Counted from the stretch's first letter, positions 17,777-27,133 are shown. The stretch is DNA of 64,000 bases from VAZQ01 sp963739385 (GCA_963739385.1 CAVUAI010000034.1:62001-126000); one strand, 5' to 3'. Program-made: numbers and translations. The notes: generated from the letters alone by a model not told the origin.

Positions 17777-19141
17777 ATGGCCGATGACATCCTTATTGTT
17801 GACGACGAAGCGGATATCCGAGAGCTGGTTTCGGGCATCCTGCAGGACGAAGGCTTCATCACCCGCTCCGCGCGCGACAGCGACGATGCGCTCGCTCACG
17901 TCGCGAGCCGCAGACCCAACCTGGTCTTCCTCGACATCTGGCTGCAGGGCAGCCGGCTCGACGGGCTGCAGCTGCTCGATGCGATGAAAGGGCAGCACCC
18001 GGAGCTTCCGATCGTGATGATTTCGGGCCATGGCAATATCGAGACCGCCGTCGCCGCCATCAAGCAGGGCGCCTACGACTTCATCGAGAAGCCGTTCAAG
18101 GCCGACCGCCTGGTCCTGGTCGCTCAGCGCGCGCTCGAGACCTCCCGCCTCAAGCGTGAGGTCAAGGCGCTCAAGCAGTTGTCGCCTTCGACGTTGGTGG
18201 GCAAGTCGTCGTCGATGAACCAGCTGCGTCAGACGGTCGAAAAGATCTCTCCAACCAACAGCCGCATTCTGATCGTGGGGCCCGCCGGGGCCGGGAAGGA
18301 ATTGGCGGCGCGTGCAATCCACGGCCAGTCCTCCCGCGCCAACGGGCCGTTCATCGTGATCAATGCGGCGGCAATGATGCCGGAGCGCATGGAGCTCGAA
18401 TTGTTCGGCGTCGAGCAGCCTGTCGACGGGCAAGGTCGCAAGGTCGGCGCCCTTGAGGAAGCGCACGGCGGCACCCTCTTCATCGACGAGATCGCCGACA
18501 TGCCGCGCGAGACCCAGAACAAGATCCTGCGGGTGCTGGTGGAGCAGACCTTCCAGCGCGTCGGCGGCACCCAAAAAATCCAGGTCGATGTGCGCATCAT
18601 CTCCTCGACGGGGCGCAACATCGAAGCCGAGATCGCCGCCGGAAAGTTTCGCGAAGACCTCTATCACCGGCTTTCGGTCGTGCCGATGCGGGTGCCGCCG
18701 CTGGCCGAGCGCCGCGAGGACATCCCGCAGCTGATCGAATATTTCATGGAGCAGATCTCGCTTGGGACCGGTCTGCCCAAACGTCTGATCGGCGAGGATG
18801 CCATGGCGGTGCTGCAATCGCACGACTGGCCGGGCAACGTGCGCCAGTTGCGCAACAACGTGGAGCGGCTGATGATTCTCGCCGGGGGAGACCCGGAGGC
18901 CGTGATCAATGCGGACATGCTGCCGCCGGACGTCGGCTCCATGGTTCCCTCTATGCCAGGCGGCGATGGCGGCGAACATCTCATGGGACTGCCGTTGCGC
19001 GACGCGCGTGAAGTGTTCGAACGCGAATATCTCGTGGCCCAGATCAGCCGGTTCGGCGGCAATATCTCGCGCACGGCCGAATTCGTCGGCATGGAGCGCT
19101 CGGCGCTCCATCGCAAGCTCAAAGCGCTGGGAATCGACTGA
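17777..19141 (+). CDS. ntrX: Response regulator NtrX, lacking GAFTGA
   Basis: The receiver domain has the acidic pocket LIVDDEADIR and phospho-acceptor Asp53 (FLDIWLQGS). The AAA+ domain has Walker A GPAGAGKELAARAIH and Walker B GGTLFIDEIADMP. At the position where sigma-54 activators carry GAFTGA, this protein reads ELFGVEQPVDGQGRK, so the sigma-54 contact loop is missing. A C-terminal Fis-type helix-turn-helix ends RSALHRKLKALGID. The receiver and DNA-binding parts look intact, suggesting sigma-54-independent regulation. It is translationally coupled to ntrY by a 3-base gap. Confidence 0.94.
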   Translation: MADDILIVDDEADIRELVSGILQDEGFITRSARDSDDALAHVASRRPNLVFLDIWLQGSRLDGLQLLDAMKGQHPELPIVMISGHGNIETAVAAIKQGAYDFIEKPFKADRLVLVAQRALETSRLKREVKALKQLSPSTLVGKSSSMNQLRQTVEKISPTNSRILIVGPAGAGKELAARAIHGQSSRANGPFIVINAAAMMPERMELELFGVEQPVDGQGRKVGALEEAHGGTLFIDEIADMPRETQNKILRVLVEQTFQRVGGTQKIQVDVRIISSTGRNIEAEIAAGKFREDLYHRLSVVPMRVPPLAERREDIPQLIEYFMEQISLGTGLPKRLIGEDAMAVLQSHDWPGNVRQLRNNVERLMILAGGDPEAVINADMLPPDVGSMVPSMPGGDGGEHLMGLPLRDAREVFEREYLVAQISRFGGNISRTAEFVGMERSALHRKLKALGID

Positions 19142-19234
19142 GGTCCGGCGCCCGCGGGGCGGACGGACGACGGAAAGCGGGAACCTCATGCCTTATTCAT
19201 CGCCCGTCCTCTGCCTTGCATGGTCCGTGCAGTG

Positions 19235-20095
19235 ATGTCCCGCATCGCCTATGTGAACGGCCGCTACCTGGCGCATCGCGCGGCAACTGTTCATATCGAA
19301 GATCGCGGCTACCAGTTCTCCGACGGCGTCTACGAAGTCTGCGAGGTGAGAGGGGGCTGCCTTATCGACCAGCGGCGGCATCTGGCCCGCCTCAAACGCT
19401 CGCTCGATGAGCTGGACATGGCGATGCCGATGCCGGAGGCTGCGCTCGCAGTCGTCATGCACGAATGCGTGCGGCGCAACCGCGTGCGCGACGGTATCGT
19501 GTATCTGCAGGTCACCCGCGGGGTCGCGCGCCGCGACCATGGTTTTCCGCCCGCCGGAACCCATCCCAGTGTCGTGGTCACGGCCCGCATTATCGACCTC
19601 GCGGGCAACGAGCGGGTCGCAGCCGAGGGCATGGCGGTCATCACCGTCCCCGACAATCGCTGGGACCGGGTCGACATCAAGTCGATTTCCTTGCTGCCCA
19701 ACGTGCTGGCGAAACAGGCGGCGCGCGAGCAGGGGGCGAAGGAAGCATGGTTCGTGGACCGCAACGGGCATGTCACGGAGGGGTCGTCGAGCAATGCCTG
19801 GATCGTCACCAGGAATGGCAGGGTGGTCACCCGGCCGGTCGATAACGGAATTTTACGGGGCATTACCAGGACCGTGCTGATCGACGTCATCAAGGCCCAG
19901 GGCCTGGAGCTGGAGGAGCGGCCTTTCACGGTCGAGGAGGCCTACGGGGCGCGCGAAGCCTTCCTGACGTCGGCCAGCCAGATCGTCATGCCGGTTGTTC
20001 GTATCGACGACCGGCCGGTCGGAAATGGTGCCCCGGGCTCGATCGCAACCGCGCTGCGGGCAGAATTCCACCGCCATGCGGAGTGGACCTCATAG
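19235..20095 (+). CDS. dat: D-amino-acid aminotransferase (class IV PLP enzyme)
   Basis: A fold-type IV pyridoxal-phosphate transaminase, probably a D-amino-acid transaminase making D-Glu/D-Ala-related precursors; a branched-chain or aminodeoxychorismate lyase activity cannot be excluded. The N-terminus is IAYVNGRYLAHRAATVHIED with the family's RGYQFSDGVYEV. The PLP lysine lies in KSISLLPNVLAKQAA. The VTEGSSSNAW motif and GITRTVLID of class IV enzymes are present. ATG 19235 gives MSRIAYVNG; an ATG 15 bases upstream is also in frame. It is followed by a 177-base gap before hfq. Confidence 0.9.
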   Translation: MSRIAYVNGRYLAHRAATVHIEDRGYQFSDGVYEVCEVRGGCLIDQRRHLARLKRSLDELDMAMPMPEAALAVVMHECVRRNRVRDGIVYLQVTRGVARRDHGFPPAGTHPSVVVTARIIDLAGNERVAAEGMAVITVPDNRWDRVDIKSISLLPNVLAKQAAREQGAKEAWFVDRNGHVTEGSSSNAWIVTRNGRVVTRPVDNGILRGITRTVLIDVIKAQGLELEERPFTVEEAYGAREAFLTSASQIVMPVVRIDDRPVGNGAPGSIATALRAEFHRHAEWTS

Positions 20096-20272
20096 AGCCT
20101 TGCCCCTGCCAGGGCAGTGTCTGCCCCCAACTTGTGCTTGCGCCGCCCGCAGACGTGCCTTGTAATGCCCGAGTCCGGGTCTTTCGGTTGTGCAAGGCTA
20201 GAAAATGGGCACAGCGACCCGGCAATAAGTCTCGCGGGAAGGGGCCTGCGAGCGAAAAAACGGAACGACACA

Positions 20273-20533
20273 ATGGCGGCAGACCGCTCACAAAATCTTC
20301 AAGACACCTTCCTCAATCATGTCCGCAAGAACAAAACCCCGCTCACGATCTTTCTCGTGAACGGGGTGAAGCTGCAAGGCGTGGTGACCTGGTTTGATAA
20401 CTTCTGCGTGCTGCTGCGACGCGATGGGCACTCGCAACTCGTCTACAAGCACGCCATCTCTACGATCATGCCGGGTCACCCGATCCAGCTGTTCGAAGGG
20501 GCCGAGGAAGTGGCGGCCGTGGACAAGGCCTGA
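20273..20533 (+). CDS. hfq: RNA chaperone Hfq
   Basis: An Sm-like hexameric RNA chaperone for small-RNA regulation. The 86-residue protein has the N-terminal QDTFLNHVRKNKTPLTIFL, the Sm1 region VNGVKLQGVVTWFDNF and the Sm2 YKHAISTI motif, with a short acidic C-terminal tail typical of alphaproteobacteria. The ATG at 20273 gives MAADRSQN. The stop directly abuts the hflX start, a conserved hfq-hflX pairing. Confidence 0.97.
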   Translation: MAADRSQNLQDTFLNHVRKNKTPLTIFLVNGVKLQGVVTWFDNFCVLLRRDGHSQLVYKHAISTIMPGHPIQLFEGAEEVAAVDKA

Positions 20534-21919
20534 TTGGAACCGCGCCGTTTCGATAGCCACAGCGACCGACTGAGCCCGCACAAAGGCTCGGAGACGGGGC
20601 GCGCCATCGTCGTAGAGCCGCATCTGCGCGGTCGATCGCATGCGGCCGTGGAGTCGCGTGCCAAAGCGGCATTGCGCTCACCCGAAGCCAGGCTCGACGA
20701 GGCGGTCGGGCTCGCGCGCGCCATCGATCTCAACGTAGCGTCGTCCGGCATCGTGCCGCTCGCCGACATCCGGCCGGCGACCTTCGTCGGCAAGGGCAAG
20801 GTCGACGAGATCGCCGGCCTCGTCAAAGGTGAAGAGGCCGGCATCGTGGTCATGGACTGCGCGCTCTCGCCGGTGCAGCAGCGCAATCTCGAAAAGGCCT
20901 GGGGGGCGAAGGTGCTCGATCGCACCGGGTTGATCCTGGAAATCTTCGGTCGCCGTGCCCGCACCCGCGAAGGCGCCCTGCAGGTCGAGCTTGCGCATCT
21001 CACCTACCAGAAGAGCCGGCTGGTGCGCTCCTGGACCCATCTCGAGCGTCAGCGCGGAGGCTTCGGCTTCCTCGGGGGGCCCGGCGAGACCCAGATCGAA
21101 TCGGACCGGCGGATGCTCGAGGAGCGCATCGCGCGCATCGAGACCGAGCTCGACAAGGTCAAGAGGACGCGCAAGCTCCACCGCGACAGCCGCAAACGCG
21201 TGCCATATCCGATTGTTGCGCTCGTGGGCTACACCAATGCCGGCAAGTCGACGCTGTTCAACCGCATGACCCGGGCGAGCGTGCTCTCGGCCGACATGCT
21301 GTTCGCGACCCTGGACCCGACGCTGCGCGCGCTCGAGTTGCCGAACGGGCTGCGGGCGATCCTCTCCGACACCGTCGGGTTCATCTCGGACCTGCCGACG
21401 ATGCTGGTAGCGGCGTTTCGCGCGACGCTGGAGGAGGTCATCGAGGCCGACCTCATCGTGCACGTGCATGACGTATCGCACGCCGACGCCGAAGCGCAAT
21501 CGCAGGACGTCGAGGAGGTGCTGGGACAACTCGGAATCGCGGCACGGGACGGGGCACGACTGATCGAGGTTTGGAACAAGGTCGACCAGCTCGACGCCGA
21601 GGCTCATGCCCGCGTGCGCAATCGCGCCGACCGCCAGCCGGCCGGGAGGCGGCCGGTGCTGGTGTCGGCACTGACCGGGGAGGGGCTCGATCGCCTCGCC
21701 GGCGAGATCGAGACACGGCTCGCCGCCCACCGGGTGACGCTCGACCTCGTGCTCGATGTCGCTGATGGTGCCGGCGTGAGCTGGCTCCACCGTCACACCG
21801 AAGTCATGACCCAGGCGCTGCGTGAGGATGGCGCCCTCGCGATCACGGTGCGCGCCGACCCGACGAACGCGGCCAAGGCGCAGGCCAAGTTCAGCCGTTC
21901 CGAAGCGTCCTCGCACTGA
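20534..21919 (+). CDS. hflX: Ribosome-associated GTPase HflX
   Basis: A translational GTPase that splits stalled ribosomes. It has an N-terminal glycine-rich HflX domain (GKGKVDEI ... LSPVQQRNLEKAW), a coiled segment with GGPGETQIESDRRMLEERI, then the G domain: G1 GYTNAGKSTLFN, G3 DTVGFISDLP and G4 NKVD. It has 461 residues. The start is TTG at 20534, directly after the hfq stop codon. No in-frame ATG lies before the conserved domain, so a TTG start and translational coupling are inferred. Confidence 0.95.
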   Translation: MEPRRFDSHSDRLSPHKGSETGRAIVVEPHLRGRSHAAVESRAKAALRSPEARLDEAVGLARAIDLNVASSGIVPLADIRPATFVGKGKVDEIAGLVKGEEAGIVVMDCALSPVQQRNLEKAWGAKVLDRTGLILEIFGRRARTREGALQVELAHLTYQKSRLVRSWTHLERQRGGFGFLGGPGETQIESDRRMLEERIARIETELDKVKRTRKLHRDSRKRVPYPIVALVGYTNAGKSTLFNRMTRASVLSADMLFATLDPTLRALELPNGLRAILSDTVGFISDLPTMLVAAFRATLEEVIEADLIVHVHDVSHADAEAQSQDVEEVLGQLGIAARDGARLIEVWNKVDQLDAEAHARVRNRADRQPAGRRPVLVSALTGEGLDRLAGEIETRLAAHRVTLDLVLDVADGAGVSWLHRHTEVMTQALREDGALAITVRADPTNAAKAQAKFSRSEASSH

Positions 21920-21945
21920 GCATAGGCAAGAGGTGCCGGAGCTCC

Positions 21946-22950
21946 ATGGAGCGCTTGTCGCGAGCTGGCATCGTCGCTGCTGTGGCAGCGCTGCTTGGCA
22001 TTCTATCTGCATCGGCGGCGCCCGGTCAGACGCTCAAGCTGCGCTATGGTCAGGCCTATTCCGCTGCGCGCAGCATCTTTTCGTTGCCCGTTGCGGTCGC
22101 CGCCGGGCAGGGCCTGTTTGCCCGCGAAGGACTTCAGGTGGAGATATTGCAGCCCATCCCGGGCGGCGCCGACCACCAGATCACCGCCCTGCATAACGAC
22201 GGCGTCGACCTGACCCACGTCGCCACGCCGTTTCTCATCCGCGCCGCGCTCAAGGGCTCCGACGCCGTCGCAATCGCGGCCGAGTTCAACAACCCGATCT
22301 ACAGCCTGATCGCCAAGCCGGAGATCACGAGCGTGGCTGGTCTCAAGGGAAAGCTGGTCGGACTGGCCGATGAATATGGCACCATCTCGTTGTCGACACG
22401 CAAGCTGATGGCGCAGCACGGCCTGCACCGTGGCGAGTTCGGTGTCCGCGTCATCGAGGGCACGTCAGGTCGCTGGGCGTGCCTGCGTCGCGGCGACTGC
22501 GATGCGGTCGTGCTGGGGCAGCCGCAGGACTTGATCGCAATCGAGCAGGGCTACCGGCTGCTCGGTACCTCGAACGAAGCGGTGCCGGAGCTGCTCTACA
22601 CCGTCACGGCGGTCCGGCGCTCCTTCGCGGAGGCCAACAAGGATGCCGTGACGCGCTATGTGCGCGCGCTCGCCGCCGCGTTCGATTTTATCCGTGACGG
22701 CGGCAACCGCGAGCGCGTCGTGCGTACCGTCATGCAAAGCACGAATTCGTCGGAAGCGATTGCGGAGCAGACGTTGGATCTGTTTTTCAAGCCGGAACGC
22801 GGGGTACTGCCCAAACGCGGTGAGCTCGATCTCAAGGGGCTCGAGCAGGTGATCGCGATGCTGGGCGAAGCGGGTGCGCTCAAGCCGCCGTTGCCATCGG
22901 CGGCGCAGTTCGTGGATCAGCAATATCTGCGGCAGGCGGGGATAGAGTAG
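21946..22950 (+). CDS. NMT1/SsuA-like ABC transporter substrate-binding protein
   Basis: A 334-residue periplasmic binding protein of the NitT/TauT/SsuA class. An N-terminal signal peptide (hydrophobic residues 8-24, cleavage-like SASAAPG) is followed by LRYGQAYSAARSIFSLPVAVAAGQGLFAREGL, here split across the usual first strand and helix. Asp/Asn-rich ligand-lobe motifs LVGLADEYGTISL and RRGDCDAVVLGQP follow. No permease or ATPase gene lies nearby, so it is an orphan component. Ligand unknown. GGAG sits just before the ATG. It converges with the next gene, only 7 bases apart. Confidence 0.82.
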   Translation: MERLSRAGIVAAVAALLGILSASAAPGQTLKLRYGQAYSAARSIFSLPVAVAAGQGLFAREGLQVEILQPIPGGADHQITALHNDGVDLTHVATPFLIRAALKGSDAVAIAAEFNNPIYSLIAKPEITSVAGLKGKLVGLADEYGTISLSTRKLMAQHGLHRGEFGVRVIEGTSGRWACLRRGDCDAVVLGQPQDLIAIEQGYRLLGTSNEAVPELLYTVTAVRRSFAEANKDAVTRYVRALAAAFDFIRDGGNRERVVRTVMQSTNSSEAIAEQTLDLFFKPERGVLPKRGELDLKGLEQVIAMLGEAGALKPPLPSAAQFVDQQYLRQAGIE

Positions 22951-22957
22951 CGCGCAT

Positions 22958-23929
22958 CTAATAGCGTTCGATGCCCTTGAGATCGACCACCCGGCTCCAG
23001 CGCGCGGTGTCGCGCGCGATATAGTCCTGCATTTGCTCGGGCGTGGACGGCATCGGCACGTTGCCGACGCCCGCGAGCCGTTCGCGAATCTCGGGCAGGC
23101 TCAGGATTTCCCCGACCTCGTAATTGAGACGATCGACGATCGGGCGCGGAGTGCCGCCGGGGGCAGCCAGTCCGAGCCACGACATCACTTCGAAGCCTGG
23201 AAGAGTTTCGGCGATGGCGGGGATGTCGGGCTGCAGTTCGAACCGCTTGCGCGAGGATACCGCCAGACCGCGCAGCGTGCCGCCCTTGATCTGGGCGAAT
23301 GCAATCGTGCCGGTTTCGATCATCACGTCGAGGCGGCCGCCCAGCAGGTCCTGCACGATCTGGGTATTGCCCCGGTAGGGGATGCCGCGCAGCGACGTCC
23401 CGGCCTCGACATTGATCAGCTCACCGGTCAGGTGGTGCACGCTGCCCGGCAGGTTCATGCCAAACGTGATGTCGAAGGGAGCAGCCTTGGCGCGGGCAAT
23501 GAGATCGCCGAAGGATTTGATCGGTGAATTCTGTGCGGTCGCGACCACCATGGGATAGCCGGAGACCAGCGTAATGAATGCGAAATCCTTGATCGAATCG
23601 TAGGGAAGTGACTTGGCGACGGCCGCTCGCGCCGAAAACGCCCCCGTCAACATGCTGATCAGATAGCCGTCGGGCTGTGACTTTGCCACGGTGTTCCAGG
23701 CCGCCACGCCGGTGGTCGCCGAGTTCTCAACCACCACGGCCTGGCGTAGCCGCTCGCTGAGCTTCTCCGCGATGAGCCGGCTCACGAAATCGGGGCTGCC
23801 GCCCGCCGGGGTTCCGGTCACGATCCTGACGGTGCGCGCCGGCCATTGGTCGGCGGCGAGGGGCGAGGCCAGCGTTGCACCGATGAGGCCGGCGAAGAGG
23901 CACAGGAGTGATCGGATCGGAGAGATCAT
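22958..23929 (-). CDS. Bug/TctC-family solute-binding protein
   Basis: A 323-residue periplasmic receptor of the Bug family. The signal peptide is MISPIRSLLCLFAGLIGATL with a cleavage-like SPLAADQ. The mature part has WPARTVRIVTGTPAGGSPDF, DGYLISMLTGAFS, DFAFITLVSGYPMVV and the C-terminal APGGTPRPIVDRLN. No tctAB genes are near. It is the second Bug gene in this window, distinct in sequence from the one at 4357, and lacks the twin-arginine signal. ATG at 23929 is chosen; an open frame continues upstream but without coding character. Confidence 0.87.
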   Translation of the reverse strand: MISPIRSLLCLFAGLIGATLASPLAADQWPARTVRIVTGTPAGGSPDFVSRLIAEKLSERLRQAVVVENSATTGVAAWNTVAKSQPDGYLISMLTGAFSARAAVAKSLPYDSIKDFAFITLVSGYPMVVATAQNSPIKSFGDLIARAKAAPFDITFGMNLPGSVHHLTGELINVEAGTSLRGIPYRGNTQIVQDLLGGRLDVMIETGTIAFAQIKGGTLRGLAVSSRKRFELQPDIPAIAETLPGFEVMSWLGLAAPGGTPRPIVDRLNYEVGEILSLPEIRERLAGVGNVPMPSTPEQMQDYIARDTARWSRVVDLKGIERY

Positions 23930-24041
23930 TGCGGCGCCGCGTTGGTCCGGAGCGGGGAGGCAAGGGATGTTACCACTGCTAGCAATGACGAGGACAGGGC
24001 CCAAGGGATCGCCGGGACTGAAGGTCCGGCTGCCGCGACGA

Positions 24042-24848
24042 TCATTCGGCCGCCTTCGCCTCATCCCAGAGCGCGTCCATTTCCGCGAGTGTGGCCGCCT
24101 GCGGCGTCTTGCCCTGCTCGGCGAGCGCCCGTTCGATTGCGCCGAAGCGGCGCTCGAATTTCTGGTTCGTTGCCCGCAGCGTCGCTTCCGGGTCGACGGC
24201 GAGGTGGCGTGCGAGATTGACGACGGCGAACAGGAGGTCGCCCACCTCGGCGCCGGCGGCAGCGCTTTTGCCGGCGATGAGCTCGGTCTCGATCTCGTCC
24301 GCCTCCTCGCGGATCTTGGCAAGCACGGCATGCGGATCGTTCCAGTCGAAGCCGACCTTGCCGGCTTTGGCCTGCAGCTTGAGCGCGCGGGTGAGGGCAG
24401 GGAGTGCCACCGGAACGCCGGCGAGGGCGCCTGCCGGCTCCGCCTGGCCATGTCGGCCGGACTTTTGCGCGCGCTCCTCGCTCTTGATGCGTTCCCACAA
24501 GTTCCTGACGCCTTCCGGCGTGAGGCCGCGCTGGTCGCCGAACACATGGGGATGGCGACGCACGAGCTTTTCAGTGAGGCCTTGCACCACATCGCCGAAA
24601 TCGAAGGCGCCTTGCTCCTGCGCCATGCGAGCATGGAAGACGACCTGCAACAGCAGGTCGCCGAGTTCGTCGCGCAAGTCGGCGAGATCGTCGCGCGCGA
24701 TGGCATCCGCCACCTCATACGCCTCTTCGATGGTGTAGGGAGCGATCGTTGCGAAGTTCTGCTCCAGATCCCACGGGCACCCAGAGCCCGGCGTGCGCAG
24801 CGCCGCCATGATTTCGAGGAGACGGGCAATATCGCGGGAAGAGGTCAT
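24042..24848 (-). CDS. mazG: Nucleoside triphosphate pyrophosphohydrolase MazG
   Basis: This hydrolyses non-canonical and excess NTPs to NMP and pyrophosphate. Two MazG domains are recognisable. The first (residues 10-115) has GCPWDLEQNFATIAPYTIEE and the metal-binding EEAYEV ... DELGDLLLQV. The second (about 155-262) has EEADEIETEL ... EVGDLLFAVVNLAR. Its 268 residues match full-length MazG. The ATG at 24848 gives MTSSRDIARLL; a further ATG 27 bases upstream would add weak sequence. Confidence 0.95.
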   Translation of the reverse strand: MTSSRDIARLLEIMAALRTPGSGCPWDLEQNFATIAPYTIEEAYEVADAIARDDLADLRDELGDLLLQVVFHARMAQEQGAFDFGDVVQGLTEKLVRRHPHVFGDQRGLTPEGVRNLWERIKSEERAQKSGRHGQAEPAGALAGVPVALPALTRALKLQAKAGKVGFDWNDPHAVLAKIREEADEIETELIAGKSAAAGAEVGDLLFAVVNLARHLAVDPEATLRATNQKFERRFGAIERALAEQGKTPQAATLAEMDALWDEAKAAE

Positions 24849-25013
24849 GGCGTGCACCGGGTCTGCAGACGGCACAGGGGTGGCAAATGGACCAAGGCAC
24901 GCTACAGGGGACCTCGCCGCCTGTCCCGGTCGTGCTTCCGCTATCCTCTGAAAGGTTCGCGCCGCAGCCGGGGGCTCCCCAACGTGCGGCGCGCAAGATC
25001 GATGCGAAAAAGG

Positions 25014-25553
25014 TCAGTGACCGGTACGTTCGGCGGCGCGGCTCGCCTCGAACAGGAACCAGCAGCGCTTCTCGGCTTCGTCGATGAAATTCTCGAGCAG
25101 GCTGGCGGTCGCCACGTCCTCGTGTTTGTCGGCGACCTCATGAGCTTCGCGCATGTTGTGGATCTGGGCCTTGTTGTCGTTCATCAGCTCGATCAGCATG
25201 TCGATGGCGGCAACATAGTCCTTGTCGTTGTCCTTCACCCGCTGCAGCTTGGCGATGTTGCCGATCGAGCGGATCGTCGTGCCGCCGATCTTTCGAACCC
25301 GCTCGGCCAGGATGTCGATGCTGCCTTCGAGCTGCTCCGCCTGCTCGTCGAGCAGAAGATGGTAGTCGCGGAAATGTGGGCCGCTGACGTGCCAATGAAA
25401 ATTCTTGGTCTTGACGTAGAGGGCAAAAGTGTCGGCCACGAGCCCGTTGAGCGCCGCCGATACTTCACGGACGGCCTCGGGCGACAAGTCGGTCGGCGTG
25501 TCGAGCCGCGGCGGGGCCGTGCGCGGTCCGAGTTCTCTCACCTTGCTGGTCAC
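25014..25553 (-). CDS. dps: Dps-type ferritin-like DNA/iron protection protein
   Basis: A 179-residue Dps-family four-helix protein that oxidises and stores iron and protects DNA in stress. The ferroxidase half-sites are visible as KTKNFHWHVSGPHF and YHLLLDEQAEQLEGSIDILAER, giving the His, Asp and Glu ligands of the inter-subunit site. HEVADKHEDVATASLLENFI covers the last helices. The start is GTG at 25553 with GAGGTG just upstream. The gene is divergent from the dioxygenase genes. An N-terminal extension (residues 1-25, Pro/Thr rich) may contact DNA. Confidence 0.93.
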   Translation of the reverse strand: MTSKVRELGPRTAPPRLDTPTDLSPEAVREVSAALNGLVADTFALYVKTKNFHWHVSGPHFRDYHLLLDEQAEQLEGSIDILAERVRKIGGTTIRSIGNIAKLQRVKDNDKDYVAAIDMLIELMNDNKAQIHNMREAHEVADKHEDVATASLLENFIDEAEKRCWFLFEASRAAERTGH

Positions 25554-25696
25554 GTGACACCTCGTGCTTTGGGGGCAAAATCAAATGAACACTGCGCCGG
25601 TGGCGGCGCCTTGATATCCGTGAAACGCGGCGACGGGTCCGAAGTTCCTCACGGTGTGCCTTTCTTCGCGGCCGCGGTGTGCCTATTTTACGGGAC

Positions 25697-25736
25697 GCCC
25701 CCGCCTTGGGGGCCCTTCGCAGGCAGGCACCTGCCT
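25697..25736. promoter_or_regulatory. Two adjacent hairpins in the leader of the dioxygenase operon
   Basis: GCCCCC (25697-25702) pairs with GGGGGC (25708-25713) around a 5-base loop. Eight bases later AGGCAGG (25721-25727) pairs with CCTGCCT (25730-25736) with a CA centre. The second is a perfect 16-base palindrome, a plausible operator, and the ATG of the dioxygenase alpha subunit is 24 bases downstream. A short TTT follows, too weak for a sure terminator. Confidence 0.5.
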
Positions 25737-25759
25737 TTCCGGCTGCACAGGTCACGCCC

Positions 25760-27133
25760 ATGAGAGCAGACGAGATCAGGACCCTGATTCAGCCCGGTCG
25801 TGTGCACCGCTGCATCTACACCGACCCCGATATTTTCGAGCTCGAACTCGACAGGATTTTTGGCTCGGCCTGGGTCTATGTAGGACACGAAAGCCAGGTC
25901 CAACACCCCGGAGATTTTTTCGCCACCCGGATCGGGCGCCGGCCGCTACTGCTGGTGCGGGACGCGGCTGGGAAGGTTCAGCTCCTGCACAATCAATGTG
26001 CGCATCGCGGTTCGATGGTGGTGGCGTCCGAGGGGGGACATACGTCCGAGTTCAGGTGCTGCTACCACGGCTGGACCTACCATCTGGACGGCCGGCTGAA
26101 AGCCGCGCCACTCCTGCACGGATATCCGGACGGCTTCGACCCCGAGGATCCGAACGTAGCGATGCGCGCCGTACCACGGGTGGCAAGCTATCGCGGGTTC
26201 TTGTTCGGAAGTCTGGCTCCGGATGGTCCGAGCCTGGAGGAGTTTCTCGGTTACATGACGACCTCGTTCGACGACATGGTCGACCGGGCGCCGGAGGACG
26301 GGCTGGACGTGGCCGGCGGTGTCTTCAAGCACACCTACAAGGCCAACTGGAAGCTCTACCTGGAAAACCTTTGCGACGCTGCGCATCCGCTGTTCGTTCA
26401 TCAATCATCGATCGATGCCGCGCAACGGCAGTCGGACGACGTCCATTCCGACGGCTCAGGCGAGATCGCGATCAGGCAGATGCGCCAGAACGGTGCGCCG
26501 TACAGTTTCTGGGAGGCCAATGTCGGGATCTGGACCTATCCCAACGGCCACAGCTTTCTCGGCGACTACCACGACGACGCGAAGCTGGTTGCCGCTCTGA
26601 ACGATCCGGTGTTTCGCGACTACGTGTCGGCGATGGAAGCAAGGAAGGGCAGGGAGAAGACCAAGACCATTCTCGATACCCGGCGCTGGAACAGCAACGT
26701 TTACCCAAATCTTTCGTTCATGAGCCAGTTCCAGCAGCTGCGCGTCGTGCATCCCGTCTCCGTCAACGAGACCGTCGTCCACACCTACACATTTCGGTTG
26801 CGCGGCGCGCCGAACCGCATGTTCGAGAATGCCGTGAGCTTCGCCAATGTCGTCAATGGCACCGGGTCGCTCGTGCTCACCGACGATCTCGAAATCTACA
26901 ACCGCATCGGTCTGGGCCTCTCCAGCGCCGGCTCCGAATGGCTCGAGATCGGGCGCGGTTATGCCGGCGACCGGCCCGACGAGCACGGCGGACGGCGCGG
27001 CAAGAATTCAACCAGCGAGGTCTATATCCGCAACATGTTCGACGCCTGGCTCGGCTACATGGCGGAGGAGGGGCCGCAGGCGCGTCCGGCGCCGGCCTTG
27101 ACCAGCGCGCGGCGGCCCGCAGAGGTCCGATGA
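25760..27133 (+). CDS. Rieske aromatic-ring-hydroxylating dioxygenase, alpha subunit
   Basis: The catalytic subunit of a two-component-type Rieske oxygenase, 457 residues. The Rieske [2Fe-2S] ligands are CAHRG (Cys80, His82) and CCYHGW (Cys100, His103). The mononuclear iron site is NLCDAAHPLFVH, with the bridging Asp206 and ligands His209 and His214. The overall pattern resembles benzoate/anthranilate-type enzymes, but the substrate cannot be read. The ATG at 25760 gives MRADEIRTLI. The stop overlaps the beta-subunit start (ATGATG). No reductase or ferredoxin gene is seen in the window, so electron delivery must come from elsewhere. Confidence 0.92.
   Translation: MRADEIRTLIQPGRVHRCIYTDPDIFELELDRIFGSAWVYVGHESQVQHPGDFFATRIGRRPLLLVRDAAGKVQLLHNQCAHRGSMVVASEGGHTSEFRCCYHGWTYHLDGRLKAAPLLHGYPDGFDPEDPNVAMRAVPRVASYRGFLFGSLAPDGPSLEEFLGYMTTSFDDMVDRAPEDGLDVAGGVFKHTYKANWKLYLENLCDAAHPLFVHQSSIDAAQRQSDDVHSDGSGEIAIRQMRQNGAPYSFWEANVGIWTYPNGHSFLGDYHDDAKLVAALNDPVFRDYVSAMEARKGREKTKTILDTRRWNSNVYPNLSFMSQFQQLRVVHPVSVNETVVHTYTFRLRGAPNRMFENAVSFANVVNGTGSLVLTDDLEIYNRIGLGLSSAGSEWLEIGRGYAGDRPDEHGGRRGKNSTSEVYIRNMFDAWLGYMAEEGPQARPAPALTSARRPAEVR

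Noticed and set aside
15455..19189. Very long open frame on the minus strand opposite ntrY and ntrX
   Set aside because: It mirrors the codon pattern of the GC-rich genes on the other strand and has no family motif or ribosome site.
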